Below, piece by piece: positions 19,398 to 29,042 of a stretch of DNA of 64,000 bases. The notes below the pieces were generated by a model that did no database searches, was not told the DNA's origin, and worked only from the letters and a program-made list of their open reading frames with translations. Within the stretch, counting starts at the first letter, position 1. Every line of letters begins with the position of its first letter. The stretch is taken from assembly GCA_945861415.1 (NCBI GenBank), contig CAMAUV010000009.1:1-64000 (forward strand), read 5' to 3'. This DNA comes from Akkermansia muciniphila (GTDB lineage Bacteria > Verrucomicrobiota > Verrucomicrobiia > Verrucomicrobiales > V1-33). The position numbers were made by a program, and so were the translations under genes.

Positions 19398-20906
19398 ATG
19401 CAGATTCCCTACGAAGTCGAAGCTAGGCCCGATACCGGCCTCTACAATGCCAAAGTTGGCATCTGGCTGTTCCTTGCCTCCGAAGTCATGCTCTTCGGCG
19501 GGCTCTTCTCATCCTATGTGTTCCTGCGGCTCGGCGCAGATTTTCCATGGCCCTTCCATGAATTGAAAGTCCTACCGGGATTCATCAACACGATGGTGCT
19601 CATTGCTTCCTCCGTATCGGTGGTCGCGGCATGGGCTTCACTCAAAGCCCGACGCTACGGCTGGTATCAGGTGAACATGATAATCACTCTGCTCTGCGCT
19701 CTCGGGTTCATGGGCATTAAGTCTTACGAGTATTATTTTAAGTTCGTCCATTACTCCCTGAAATTGTCGGATGGCAGCGTCGTTGCCGGACATCCGAAGC
19801 ACGTGGATGATACGCACCATGGCGACCGGATCGCCTTCCAAGCTGATAGAATCACCATCAATCTCAAGAGCAGTAATCTGGAATTCCTAGATGGACTCCG
19901 CTCCGGCAGGGAAAACGCCCCCTATGGCGAGCCGGAAACAAAGGAACTGAAGTTTAAAACGAAAGTAGAGAAACCGGATAAGTCATTCATAAGCAGCGAC
20001 ATTACGCTCACGGATTCATGGCTGAAGGAAAAGAGCGAAGCCTACTGGGCGCTCAAGGAGGAAGAGAGCTATGCGGTCATTGCCCTCGAAACCCAAAAGC
20101 CTCTGGCCCGTCAGTCGGACAGCGATGGAGTCAAAGCGGACAAGCAGACGAAGGTGGACGCTATCAATAAGCAAATTGCAGCAGTGCAAAAAGAGTTCGC
20201 GGACAAAGCGGCCGCTGCCGGGCTTTCCGAAACCATCCTGCTCGAAAGCGCCCAACCGCTGACCTTTCTTAATAAGGAAAAAGGGCTCATGAAGTATGGA
20301 GCGAGCGAGTATTCCTTCCGCGAGGGCACAGTCCTGCATGGAAAGTTGCTGGCTGACACCATCCAGTTCAATGTGGACACGATCGACCTTCGTCAGACAG
20401 TCGACATCGAAAAGTCTCTTGTCTGGAAACATCTGGGAACTGAGCTCAAGCAGCGTTTCATGCGTTACAGCAACGAGAGGGTGGAGGAGTTCAAAAAGCA
20501 CCGCCCGAAAATTGCCGAGCCGGAAAAGAACGTTGTTTGTCAGCGTGATTCTCTCCGCGTTGAATTCGGCAATGAGAAGAAAAAGTTCATGAGCGAAGAG
20601 GAGGCGGATTCCTACCTGCACGATGAGAAATACATGATCAGCGTGCCCCGCTCGGAGAAGCGCTTCTACTCAAATTTCAGTCCTTCGCTCAGTCCCTATT
20701 ACGCCATTTATTTCCTGATGACCGGTCTTCACGGCCTCCACGTTATTGGTGGAGCCATCGTGCTTGGCTGGTTCCTTTTCACGGGGCGCAAAATGTATCT
20801 CCGTAATCCGGAACACCTCGCCAACCGGGTCGAGGTTGGAGGCCTCTTCTGGCACTTCGTCGATCTTGTGTGGATTTTCTTGTTCCCCCTGTACTACCTG
20901 ATGTAA
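19398..20906 (+). CDS. ctaE: Cytochrome c oxidase subunit III with large internal insertion
   Basis: COX III termini ([67 protein letters not shown]) separated by about 300 aa of hydrophilic sequence; start ATG 19398. Confidence 0.93.
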   Translation: MQIPYEVEARPDTGLYNAKVGIWLFLASEVMLFGGLFSSYVFLRLGADFPWPFHELKVLPGFINTMVLIASSVSVVAAWASLKARRYGWYQVNMIITLLCALGFMGIKSYEYYFKFVHYSLKLSDGSVVAGHPKHVDDTHHGDRIAFQADRITINLKSSNLEFLDGLRSGRENAPYGEPETKELKFKTKVEKPDKSFISSDITLTDSWLKEKSEAYWALKEEESYAVIALETQKPLARQSDSDGVKADKQTKVDAINKQIAAVQKEFADKAAAAGLSETILLESAQPLTFLNKEKGLMKYGASEYSFREGTVLHGKLLADTIQFNVDTIDLRQTVDIEKSLVWKHLGTELKQRFMRYSNERVEEFKKHRPKIAEPEKNVVCQRDSLRVEFGNEKKKFMSEEEADSYLHDEKYMISVPRSEKRFYSNFSPSLSPYYAIYFLMTGLHGLHVIGGAIVLGWFLFTGRKMYLRNPEHLANRVEVGGLFWHFVDLVWIFLFPLYYLM

Positions 20907-20925
20907 TTGCGAACGTATATCTTAT

Positions 20926-21285
20926 ATGGATCAAGCCACGGAACATTCCCACGACTCGCAGGGTTCGCACGATCACCCGATTGATCTGCGCAAGACCGTC
21001 CGCACCTATCTCAAGGTCGGAGCCACGCTCATCCTGTTCACTTTCATCACATGGGGTGTCGCCTATTTTGTCGATCTTGGTGATGAACACCTGAACATCG
21101 CCCTCGGCCTGCTCATCGCGGCGTTCAAGGTTACTCTGGTGTGCCTGATCTTCATGCACCTCAATCATGAACGTGGTCTGATCTACAAGACCCTGCTTTT
21201 CTCCATGATTTTTTTCGCGGCCATGATGTTCCTTTTCTGTCTGGCCTTCTACTCCCCGATCGAGGATTCATTTCTCAAGCCTTAA
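20926..21285 (+). CDS. ctaF: Cytochrome c oxidase subunit IV-type protein (CtaF/COX4_pro)
   Basis: Three TM helices with VTLVCLIFMHLNHE motif; position after SU III. Confidence 0.85.
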   Translation: MDQATEHSHDSQGSHDHPIDLRKTVRTYLKVGATLILFTFITWGVAYFVDLGDEHLNIALGLLIAAFKVTLVCLIFMHLNHERGLIYKTLLFSMIFFAAMMFLFCLAFYSPIEDSFLKP

Positions 21286-21297
21286 CAGTCTGCGATC

Positions 21298-21501
21298 ATG
21301 TCACTCAAGTCCTTCCACATTTTTTTCCTTGTTTTGGCGATCCTATTCGACCTTGGGATGCTGACTTACGCTTATTTTGGTGACAACAGTGTGACTCAGG
21401 AATTGCAGGCCTACGGAGTAGGTCTGGGGGTCATCGCTCTTTGTCTAATCGTTTACACGGTGTGGTTTATCCGCAAGAAGGCCCCCAAAATCATTGTCTG
21501 A
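21298..21501 (+). CDS. Tiny two-TM hypothetical protein (67 aa) in oxidase cluster
   Basis: ORF packed between SU IV and the next small ORF, strongly hydrophobic. Confidence 0.65.
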   Translation: MSLKSFHIFFLVLAILFDLGMLTYAYFGDNSVTQELQAYGVGLGVIALCLIVYTVWFIRKKAPKIIV

Positions 21502-21509
21502 ACCCAGCC

Positions 21510-21701
21510 ATGAAACTCACCATGATTGCCTGTGCCACCTGTATCAATACCGAAGGCTCGACCGGAGTCGCGGCAGCGAATGGGGCCGTGTTCGTGATGA
21601 TGGGGGCACTGGGAATCGTTTTCCTCACCGTGGCCGGCATTCTTTTTTCATTCATTCGCCGGGCAAGGCGGCACGCTGCGGCCAGCGCCAGCGAGGTGTA
21701 A
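21510..21701 (+). CDS. Tiny TM protein (63 aa) with CATC motif in oxidase cluster
   Basis: MKLTMIACATCINTEGSTGVAAANGAVFVMMGALGIVFLTVAGILFSFIRRARR; start ATG 21510. Confidence 0.65.
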   Translation: MKLTMIACATCINTEGSTGVAAANGAVFVMMGALGIVFLTVAGILFSFIRRARRHAAASASEV

Positions 21702-21738
21702 CCCGATTCTACTCACTTATTTTCTTTCCTAGTTCTCT

Positions 21739-23028
21739 ATGGGCTTTCTAAACAAACTTATGGGTATCCCGCCGGTTGGTTCCAAGCACGGCGAAATGGT
21801 GGATCACATGCTTGAACTCGTTCACTGGATCATGCTGGCGCTTTTCGTAGGCTGGAGCCTATTTCTGGTGATCACTTACATCAAATATCACCGTCGCCGA
21901 AATCCCCGGGCGAATTACGCCGGAGTCACGAGCTCTACTTCCAGCCACCTTGAAATCGGGTTGATCATCACGGAGGTTATCCTTCTCCTTGGTTTTGCAT
22001 TTCCCCTTTGGGCCAAACAGGTGGACCGGTTTCCTGATCCTGATGTGCGAGTCAATGCTTGGGCACAGCAGTTCAGTTGGAACTTCCATTACGCCGGCCC
22101 CGACGGGAAATTCGGCATGTCTAACCGCTTCCTGATTTCAGATCAAAACGTCATTGGCCTTGATTCGGAGGACCCAAATTCATGGGATGATTTCATTAGT
22201 AGCAGCTTGGTTTTACCGAAAAACAAGAAGATTGAAATCGCCATCACCTCCAAGGACGTGATTCATAACCTCGCCCTCGTGGGCATGCGTACAGCCATGG
22301 ATGCTGATCCCGGCAAAGTTAATAGGGTCTGGTTTGAACCCAATCTCGCCGGGGAATCGGAAATTATTTGCGGCCAGCTTTGCGGGCCCGCTCATGGCGG
22401 CATGAAGGCCATGTTGAATGTGAAAGGAACGATGGCTGAATTTCAGCAGTGGGAGAAAGAGCAGACTCCCGTCCGCGAGATGTCTTTCGCAAAAGATGTG
22501 GTTAAAAGGCTAAGCAGTGCGACAACCTCACCTTCAAGTGATACCGCTGTTCCCGCCTCGCCCCTCGCCGCGGTAACTGCGCCTGTGCTGGTTACAACCT
22601 CCTTACCTTCTCCGATACCCGCAGCGACTCCCGGAGGAGTTACAGTGGAAAAACTAGAACTCGGCGTAATTCCTAACGCAATGCAGTTCGACAAAAAAGA
22701 AATCAGCGTAAAGGCAGGTTCCAGAGTTGCCTTGTTGTTCAGTAACAAGGGGTGCGTCCTCCAGCATAATTTTCTTCTCATAAGACCCGGAAGCAAAGAC
22801 TTGGTGGGGGATCTTGCTGACAAGCAAATTGGCTTACCCGATGCGCTGGCTAAGCTTTATGTTCCTGATTCTCCGGATGTGCTTGTGAAGCCCGCTAAAC
22901 TCATCGGTATCGGGCAAAGTGACCTTATTGAATTTACTGTTCCTTCCGAGCCCGGAGACTATCCGTACATTTGCACCTTTCCTGGCCACTGGCGTCTCAT
23001 GAATGGCCTACTGAAAGTTACGCCCTGA
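21739..23028 (+). CDS. ctaC: Cytochrome c oxidase subunit II with C-terminal cupredoxin domain
   Basis: CuA site DVIHNL...CGQLCGPAHGGM; Ala/Pro/Thr/Ser-rich linker; C-terminal LQHNF...YPYICTFPGHWRLM (type-1 Cu His/Cys/His/Met pattern). Confidence 0.93.
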   Translation: MGFLNKLMGIPPVGSKHGEMVDHMLELVHWIMLALFVGWSLFLVITYIKYHRRRNPRANYAGVTSSTSSHLEIGLIITEVILLLGFAFPLWAKQVDRFPDPDVRVNAWAQQFSWNFHYAGPDGKFGMSNRFLISDQNVIGLDSEDPNSWDDFISSSLVLPKNKKIEIAITSKDVIHNLALVGMRTAMDADPGKVNRVWFEPNLAGESEIICGQLCGPAHGGMKAMLNVKGTMAEFQQWEKEQTPVREMSFAKDVVKRLSSATTSPSSDTAVPASPLAAVTAPVLVTTSLPSPIPAATPGGVTVEKLELGVIPNAMQFDKKEISVKAGSRVALLFSNKGCVLQHNFLLIRPGSKDLVGDLADKQIGLPDALAKLYVPDSPDVLVKPAKLIGIGQSDLIEFTVPSEPGDYPYICTFPGHWRLMNGLLKVTP

Positions 23029-23108
23029 GACCCCGTTTGTTCGTATAGTTTGATCTGCTGACAGACGCTGGGGCTACTCAGCGAAGGTTAGTAGATCCCA
23101 ACTCATTT

Positions 23109-24134
23109 ATGCCGGACATGGTTCTCCTTTCTCAGCGACTGCTCCCCAAGTTTGCGCTGCTCACGATCGTGTTGCTTTACGTCGTGGTGCTCGCGGGGAG
23201 CATAGTGCGGGCCACTGGTTCGGGCATGGGCTGTCCTGACTGGCCGCGGTGCTATGGCCGTCTCATTCCTCCAACTTCGTCTGATGAGATTGACTTTCGG
23301 AGGCTTGATCCTGCGAGGTTTGAGCGCTCATGGGCCAGCCATGGCCGTACATCGACGGTCGTGACCGAGGAAACACTGAGGGAAAACTTCAGCGCTAAGG
23401 AGACATGGATCGAGTTTATCAATCGCTGCTTGGGCGCTATCAGCGGGTTGGCAGCGCTTGTTACCTTTGTTTTAGCTGTCATTGCCCGCCGCCGGGACAG
23501 TCCGCTGATGTTGCTTCTCACGGTGCAGATGGTGCTCTTTGCTGCGGTCGCATGGATGGGTAAGGTGGTGGTGGATACCAATTTGCTGCCGTGGATGATC
23601 ACGGTGCACATGATGCTGGCCGCGGGCCTGATCGCCACCGCTCTGCTGGTGCGGTATCGGGTGGCTCCGGCGTGCGCGCTGCCGGTGAAGGCTTCGCTCC
23701 GGCGCCACATTCTCTTGAGTCTCATCCTCATCCTTATGCAGACGGTCATCGGCACTCAGGTTCGTGAAATGGTCGATAATCTCCCTGCCGGAGGATGCTG
23801 CGACGGCCGTCTCGAAGATCGCCTTGGCACGCCGATGGTCTGGCACCGGGTGGGCGCCATTCTCACTCTCACGGCCGTGGCCATTTTGTTTTTCCGGCTG
23901 AAGTTCCGCCCCGCCTGCGATGCCGCTGCGCCGGCACTGATCACCCTCATGGGACTGCTGGTCGCTATTGAGTACGGTGTCGGTGTCCTGCTGATCCGGG
24001 CCGATCTTCCGGCCTTTCTTCAGCCGGTGCACTTGTTCATCGCCTTCCTCCTCTTTGGCATGGTGCTTACCCTTCTGCTGCGCAGCCGGTTGCAGAATGA
24101 TGAGCCGGCCCCCAAGGTTGCCTCCCATGAATGA
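23109..24134 (+). CDS. ctaA: Heme A synthase (COX15/CtaA)
   Basis: VLAGSIVRATGSGMGCPDWPRCYG, multi-TM; followed by ctaB. Confidence 0.92.
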   Translation: MPDMVLLSQRLLPKFALLTIVLLYVVVLAGSIVRATGSGMGCPDWPRCYGRLIPPTSSDEIDFRRLDPARFERSWASHGRTSTVVTEETLRENFSAKETWIEFINRCLGAISGLAALVTFVLAVIARRRDSPLMLLLTVQMVLFAAVAWMGKVVVDTNLLPWMITVHMMLAAGLIATALLVRYRVAPACALPVKASLRRHILLSLILILMQTVIGTQVREMVDNLPAGGCCDGRLEDRLGTPMVWHRVGAILTLTAVAILFFRLKFRPACDAAAPALITLMGLLVAIEYGVGVLLIRADLPAFLQPVHLFIAFLLFGMVLTLLLRSRLQNDEPAPKVASHE

Positions 24135-25104
24135 TCCCGCCGTTCAGCCAGTCACCGTTTCCTCCGGAAGCGGAGAGGCCCTCGGTTTTACGAGGGCCGA
24201 CTTCATGACCCTAACCAAGGCGCGACTGAGCGCTCTGGTGGTGATCACTACTTTTGCCGGCTATTGGCTGCACCATCTTTTGCGGCCTCAGCCTGAGGAT
24301 GTCCCGTGGCGGCTCATTCACACCATTATCGGCACCACTCTCACCGCTTTTGGGGCATCGGTCTTCAATCAGCTCATGGAGGTGGATGCTGATGCCCGCA
24401 TGAACCGCACCGCTGCCCGTCCGCTGCCGGCGCGCAAGCTTCTTCCGGAGGCTGCTTTCATTCTCGGCGGCCTGCTGAGCGCTCTGGGCATCATCCATCT
24501 TGGGGTGAAGGTGAATGTGGAATCCTCAGCGCTCGCGGGCCTTACGCTCCTCGTTTATCTGTTTATCTATACGCCGATGAAGCGGAAGTCTCCGCTGAAC
24601 ACGATCGTAGGTGCTGTTTCGGGAGCTATTCCGCCCGTCATTGGCTGGGTGGCGGTCCCAGGCGGAAAGGAGTTTCACAATTACGACCGCGAGCTTCTCC
24701 GCGCGGATCTCCTCTTCACGAGCGAGTCCCTCTTCCTGTTCAGTCTTCTCTTTCTCTGGCAACTGCCGCACTTTCTGGCGATCAACTGGATGTATCGCCA
24801 TGAATACATTCGCGGGGGATTCAAAATGTGGTGCAATACGGATGAGACCGGCCGCGCCACAGCGCGGCGTGCCCTTGGCTGGAGCCTGCTCATGCTGCCC
24901 CTTGCGGTGTGGCCTTCGCTTTCCGGTTTTGCCTCGTGGACTTTTGCGGTGCCTGCTTTCCTGCTCGGCGGATGGCTGGTCTGGCTGAGCTGGCAATTTC
25001 TCAAGGCACCGGACCGCTTGCGGGCACGGAAGCTCTTTTTCGCCACCCTACTCTACCTTCCCGCCATGCTGGCCGCGCTTCTGATTTTTGCGCGCCGCAG
25101 TTAA
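24127..25104 (+). CDS. ctaB: Protoheme IX farnesyltransferase (heme O synthase)
   Basis: LTKARLSALVVITTFAGY, NQLMEVDADARMNRTAARPLP, YTPMKRKSPLNTIVGAVSGAIPPVIGW; start ATG 24127 overlaps ctaA stop. Confidence 0.95.
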   Translation: MNDPAVQPVTVSSGSGEALGFTRADFMTLTKARLSALVVITTFAGYWLHHLLRPQPEDVPWRLIHTIIGTTLTAFGASVFNQLMEVDADARMNRTAARPLPARKLLPEAAFILGGLLSALGIIHLGVKVNVESSALAGLTLLVYLFIYTPMKRKSPLNTIVGAVSGAIPPVIGWVAVPGGKEFHNYDRELLRADLLFTSESLFLFSLLFLWQLPHFLAINWMYRHEYIRGGFKMWCNTDETGRATARRALGWSLLMLPLAVWPSLSGFASWTFAVPAFLLGGWLVWLSWQFLKAPDRLRARKLFFATLLYLPAMLAALLIFARRS

Positions 25105-25132
25105 TCCCTCACACGTCTTATTTCCATCGTCT

Positions 25133-25864
25133 ATGTCTGCGCCCCCACACCCCGAGGCTGCCCGTCTGAGCAAGCAAACTGTCGTGCTAATTTGCATGAC
25201 TATCATGTCCCTCGGTTTTGTTGTGTGGTGGAACTATTACATCAAATTCAGCCAGGATAAAATGGAAGGACGTCTACCGATTCGTTCGCGCGTGGAGACA
25301 GACCCCGGCGCCTTGGTCGATCAGAACGGAACAGTTCGGAATCTTGATGCTCTGCGAGGGAAGGTGATCGTGTGGGCGTATGTTTACACTACCTGTCCTT
25401 CTGGGTGTGCCGGACTTGCGGATGAGATGAAGAAACTTCAGGATGAATTCGGTAAAGACCCCCGCTTTCAGATGGTTTCCGTTAGTCTTTACCCCGAGCA
25501 TGACCGGCCGGAAATGCTGAAAGGTTGGACCACTATTAAGAATTTTACCGGCGAGAACTGGTGGTTTGTGACATCGAAGGAAGGCACGGAGGCAGATGGT
25601 GAGCGTGTACGCGGTTGGATGAAGAAGACATTTGGAATGTGGGCCATTAAGAAAAGCCCGGAGCACATCGCAAATAATCCGGCGGATGTGTGGGACCACA
25701 AAGTAGTTTTTTCTCTTTCGGATGCGAAGGGTAACATCCGTACCCCGACGGACAGCCTTACCTTCTGGGATCCATTCTTCAAAGCATTTGATTCCGGATG
25801 GTATCCAAGGCCAATAGCTGAGGATATCAAGAAACTCCTCGAAGAAGCCTCTGCAACACCATGA
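25133..25864 (+). CDS. SCO1/SenC family copper chaperone-like protein
   Basis: VYTTCPSGCAGLADEMKKLQDEF CxxxC motif; SCO-like fold signature. Confidence 0.88.
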   Translation: MSAPPHPEAARLSKQTVVLICMTIMSLGFVVWWNYYIKFSQDKMEGRLPIRSRVETDPGALVDQNGTVRNLDALRGKVIVWAYVYTTCPSGCAGLADEMKKLQDEFGKDPRFQMVSVSLYPEHDRPEMLKGWTTIKNFTGENWWFVTSKEGTEADGERVRGWMKKTFGMWAIKKSPEHIANNPADVWDHKVVFSLSDAKGNIRTPTDSLTFWDPFFKAFDSGWYPRPIAEDIKKLLEEASATP

Positions 25865-26307
25865 CCGGCGAAGACCTTCCATTCATCAACTCCTGCCTCA
25901 ACGGCGCCGCGACCGTCCTCCTCTGTGCGGGTGTGGCCCTCGTAAAAGCCAAACGCATCACCGCGCACCGCGCCTGCATGATGAGCGCCTTCGTCATTTC
26001 CTGCCTCTTTCTGGTGCTTTATCTGTACCACAAGTATGCCGTTATGAAGGGCGTTCACACCCCGTGGCCTGGCCCGCCGGAGTGGAGAACGGCTTACCTG
26101 ATCATGCTTTTCAGCCACATCGCTCTCGCCATGGTAGTTCCTATACTGGCGCTTATCAGCATCAGTCGTGGCTTGAAAATGCAGGTCGAGCTTCACAGGA
26201 AGATATCCCGCTGGACCTTTCCCATCTGGCTCTACGTCAGTGTGACCGGTGTGCTGATCTACGTGCTCCTCTACCGGACATGGCCGCCAGTTTCCGCAGG
26301 ATACTGA
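25861..26307 (+). CDS. DUF420 membrane protein (CtaM-like)
   Basis: LPFINSCLNGAATVLLCAGVALVKAKRITAHRACMMSAF...YVSVTGVLIYVLLY; ATGA overlap with SCO gene. Confidence 0.88.
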   Translation: MTGEDLPFINSCLNGAATVLLCAGVALVKAKRITAHRACMMSAFVISCLFLVLYLYHKYAVMKGVHTPWPGPPEWRTAYLIMLFSHIALAMVVPILALISISRGLKMQVELHRKISRWTFPIWLYVSVTGVLIYVLLYRTWPPVSAGY

Positions 26308-26387
26308 TTCCAGCGCCGGGAGCGGCGCAATCCGTCCATTAGCCCGCCTTTCTATTTTTTCCCGCTGCACTTTCACCGGTTTCGGTT

Positions 26388-27890
26388 ATGGAAGTGTTCA
26401 TGCCATCTGCTGCCAAGCCACGCACTGCCGCCCGGCGCGCTCCTGCTCTCGATTTCACCTCAGGCTGGGACTACTCCCGCGCGCCGGAATCCGTGCGCCC
26501 GGACATCCGCAAGGAATACGGCCTCTTCATCAACGGGCGGTGGCAGAGCGCGAAATCGGGGAAGACTTTCGCCACCATCAATCCCGCCACGGAGGAAACC
26601 ATCGCGCAAGTCGCTGACGGTGGCGCCGAGGACGTAGACGAAGCCGTCCAAGCTGCCCGCCGCGCCTACGACCTTGTCTGGAGCAAAATGAGCGGCGCGG
26701 ACCGCGGCAAGTATCTCTACCGCATCGCCCGCATCCTGCAGGAAAAGGCTCGCGAACTTGCTGTGCTGGAAACCATGAACGGCGGCAAGCCCATCAAAGA
26801 AAGCCGCGATATGGACCTCCCGCTCGCCTCCTCGCACTTTTTCTATTACGCCGGTTGGGCGGATAAGCTGGCATACGCTTTCCCTGGACGTGATCCACAG
26901 CCGCTTGGCGTCGCCGGTCAGATCATCCCGTGGAATTTCCCGCTCCTCATGGCGGCATGGAAAATCGCACCCGCGCTCGCCTGCGGCAATACCGTCGTTC
27001 TCAAGCCCGCCGAGACCACGCCGCTCACCGCGCTGCACCTCGCCCAGATTTTCCAGGAAGCCGGACTCCCTGACGGCGTGGTCAACATCGTACCCGGCGG
27101 ACGCGAAACCGGAGCCGCCCTCGTGCAGCACCCTGGCGTCGATAAACTCGCCTTCACCGGCAGCACCGCCGTCGGCAAATGGATCGCCAAAACCGTCGCG
27201 CCGACTGGCAAGAGGCTCACTTTGGAACTGGGAGGCAAAGCCGCCAACATCCTCTTCGCCGACGCCCCTATCGACCAGGCCGTCGAGGGCATCGTCACCG
27301 GCATCTATTTCAATCAAGGCCACGTCTGCTGCGCAGGTAGCCGCCTGCTGGTCGAGGAAAGCATCGCCGACACCGTCATGCGCAAACTCCGTGACCGCAT
27401 TCGCACCCTGCGTGTCGGCGACCCTCTGGACAAGAACACCGACATCGGAGCCATCAACAGCCGCCACCAACTCGGTAAGATCAAAGAACTCGTCGCCGCC
27501 GGCGTGGCGGAAGGCGCCGACCTCTACCAGAGCGACTGCGCCTTGCCAAAACGCGGCTTCTTTTACCCGCCCAGCTTCTTCACCGGCGTCACCGCCAGTC
27601 ACCGCATCGCCCGCGAAGAAATCTTCGGCCCCGTGCTCAGCGTCATGACCTTCCGCACCCCTGACGAAGCCGTCGAGCGTGCCAACAACACCTGCTACGG
27701 CCTCAGCGCCGGCGTCTGGACCGACAAAGGCAGCCGTATTTTTGAAATCTCCAGCAAACTAAAAGCCGGCGTCATTTGGGCCAACACCTACAACAAATTC
27801 GACCCCGTCAGTCCCTTCGGCGGCTACAAAGAAAGCGGCTTCGGCCGCGAGGGGGGCATGCACGGGCTGTATCCATACGTGGCGGTTTGA
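26388..27890 (+). CDS. Aldehyde dehydrogenase family protein
   Basis: PWNFPLLMAAWKIAPALACGNTVVLKPAE, LELGGKAANILF, FNQGHVCCAGSRLLVEE. Confidence 0.95.
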   Translation: MEVFMPSAAKPRTAARRAPALDFTSGWDYSRAPESVRPDIRKEYGLFINGRWQSAKSGKTFATINPATEETIAQVADGGAEDVDEAVQAARRAYDLVWSKMSGADRGKYLYRIARILQEKARELAVLETMNGGKPIKESRDMDLPLASSHFFYYAGWADKLAYAFPGRDPQPLGVAGQIIPWNFPLLMAAWKIAPALACGNTVVLKPAETTPLTALHLAQIFQEAGLPDGVVNIVPGGRETGAALVQHPGVDKLAFTGSTAVGKWIAKTVAPTGKRLTLELGGKAANILFADAPIDQAVEGIVTGIYFNQGHVCCAGSRLLVEESIADTVMRKLRDRIRTLRVGDPLDKNTDIGAINSRHQLGKIKELVAAGVAEGADLYQSDCALPKRGFFYPPSFFTGVTASHRIAREEIFGPVLSVMTFRTPDEAVERANNTCYGLSAGVWTDKGSRIFEISSKLKAGVIWANTYNKFDPVSPFGGYKESGFGREGGMHGLYPYVAV

Positions 27891-27920
27891 AACTTGCGCA
27901 AATTGCCGTGCGTGCAGTGG

Positions 27921-28859
27921 TCATGCCTGTGGCGATGGCGCGGGAGTTGGAGCAGGGGCAAGGAACCGTTCTTTTAGAAAGGCTTCAACTTTTCGAGGCA
28001 CTTCAGGGTCGTTGAAGCGCCCATGGCCGCCGTCTTTCACGTTATAGAGTTCGTTGGCCACGCCTGCCTTCTTCAACGCTGCCGCCAGTAACTCACTCTG
28101 ACCATGGGGCACGAGTGGATCTTTTTTACCATGCACTATGAGAAATGGCGGGTCGGTTTTGTCCACGTAGGTGAGAGGGTTCGCGCTCTTCACCTTTTCG
28201 GGAATCGTCTGCACCGGTCCACCGAGCAGTTTGGCCTCCGGTGCGTCTGGAGTGTCATGATCCATCGTGCCCGGCAGGCGCTGGGTGTTCATTTTAGAAA
28301 CATCCGTGGGACCAAAGAAATCGATGACGCCGGCCACCTTCGTGTCCTTGTCCGTGTGTGGCCCCAGATTACCGTCCATCTCGGTGACACCGGCGCTGGT
28401 CCCCAACACCGCGACGAGATGCCCGCCGGCCGAAGTTCCCCACACCACGATGCGCTCCGCATCCAGCTCGTATTCCTCAGCGTTGGCTTTGATCCAGCGG
28501 ATGGCCGCCTTGCAGTCGTGAATTTGCGCCGGCCATTTCGCTTCTTGACTCAAGCGATAGCCGACACTGACTCCGGCACAGGTTCCCTGCGCAGCAAATC
28601 GTATTACCTGCCCGCGTCCCTGCTCTTTGCTGCCCGCCTGCCATGCGCCACCGTGAACAAAGACCAGCACTGGCAGCTTTTTCCCCGCCTCCCTGTTCTT
28701 TGGCAGAAATATATCCAGCAGCTGGCGCACATTCTCCGTGGTGGCATAGGGCATGTCCAGTTTTGCATCTACCGATAGCGGAATCGCCGGCCCGGGACGC
28801 TGGGCGCGGAGATTGGAGCAAAAAGACAGGAGAACGAGGGGGACAATAGAGCGGTTCAT
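27921..28859 (-). CDS. Secreted alpha/beta hydrolase (esterase/lipase, BD-FAE-like)
   Basis: VFVHGGAWQAGSKE, VVWGTSAGGHLVAVLG, PFLIVHGKKDPLVP; signal peptide. Confidence 0.9.
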   Translation of the reverse strand: MNRSIVPLVLLSFCSNLRAQRPGPAIPLSVDAKLDMPYATTENVRQLLDIFLPKNREAGKKLPVLVFVHGGAWQAGSKEQGRGQVIRFAAQGTCAGVSVGYRLSQEAKWPAQIHDCKAAIRWIKANAEEYELDAERIVVWGTSAGGHLVAVLGTSAGVTEMDGNLGPHTDKDTKVAGVIDFFGPTDVSKMNTQRLPGTMDHDTPDAPEAKLLGGPVQTIPEKVKSANPLTYVDKTDPPFLIVHGKKDPLVPHGQSELLAAALKKAGVANELYNVKDGGHGRFNDPEVPRKVEAFLKERFLAPAPTPAPSPQA

Positions 28860-29042
28860 ATCGAAATGGTGGTGACGGTAACTGATGAGTTCTAAGCAGA
28901 AGCCGCGGTTACATCGGCAGGAACTGAACCTTTCGATGAGGCGTTTCCACCTTCACCCGTGCTAAACCGCACGCAGCCCGGCTGTCCAGCATAACCATGC
29001 GGTCAATTCCGGCACCTTGCTCAGCGACAAGTGGACATTCGC

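Noticed and set aside
22320-22420. COX II CuA site considered defective because the usual Glu is Gln (CGQLC)
   Set aside because: That residue contributes a backbone carbonyl; His, both Cys, second His and Met are present, so CuA is probably intact.
26460-27602. 380-aa minus-strand ORF antisense to aldehyde dehydrogenase
   Set aside because: Fully overlaps a clear ALDH CDS; no recognisable domain.
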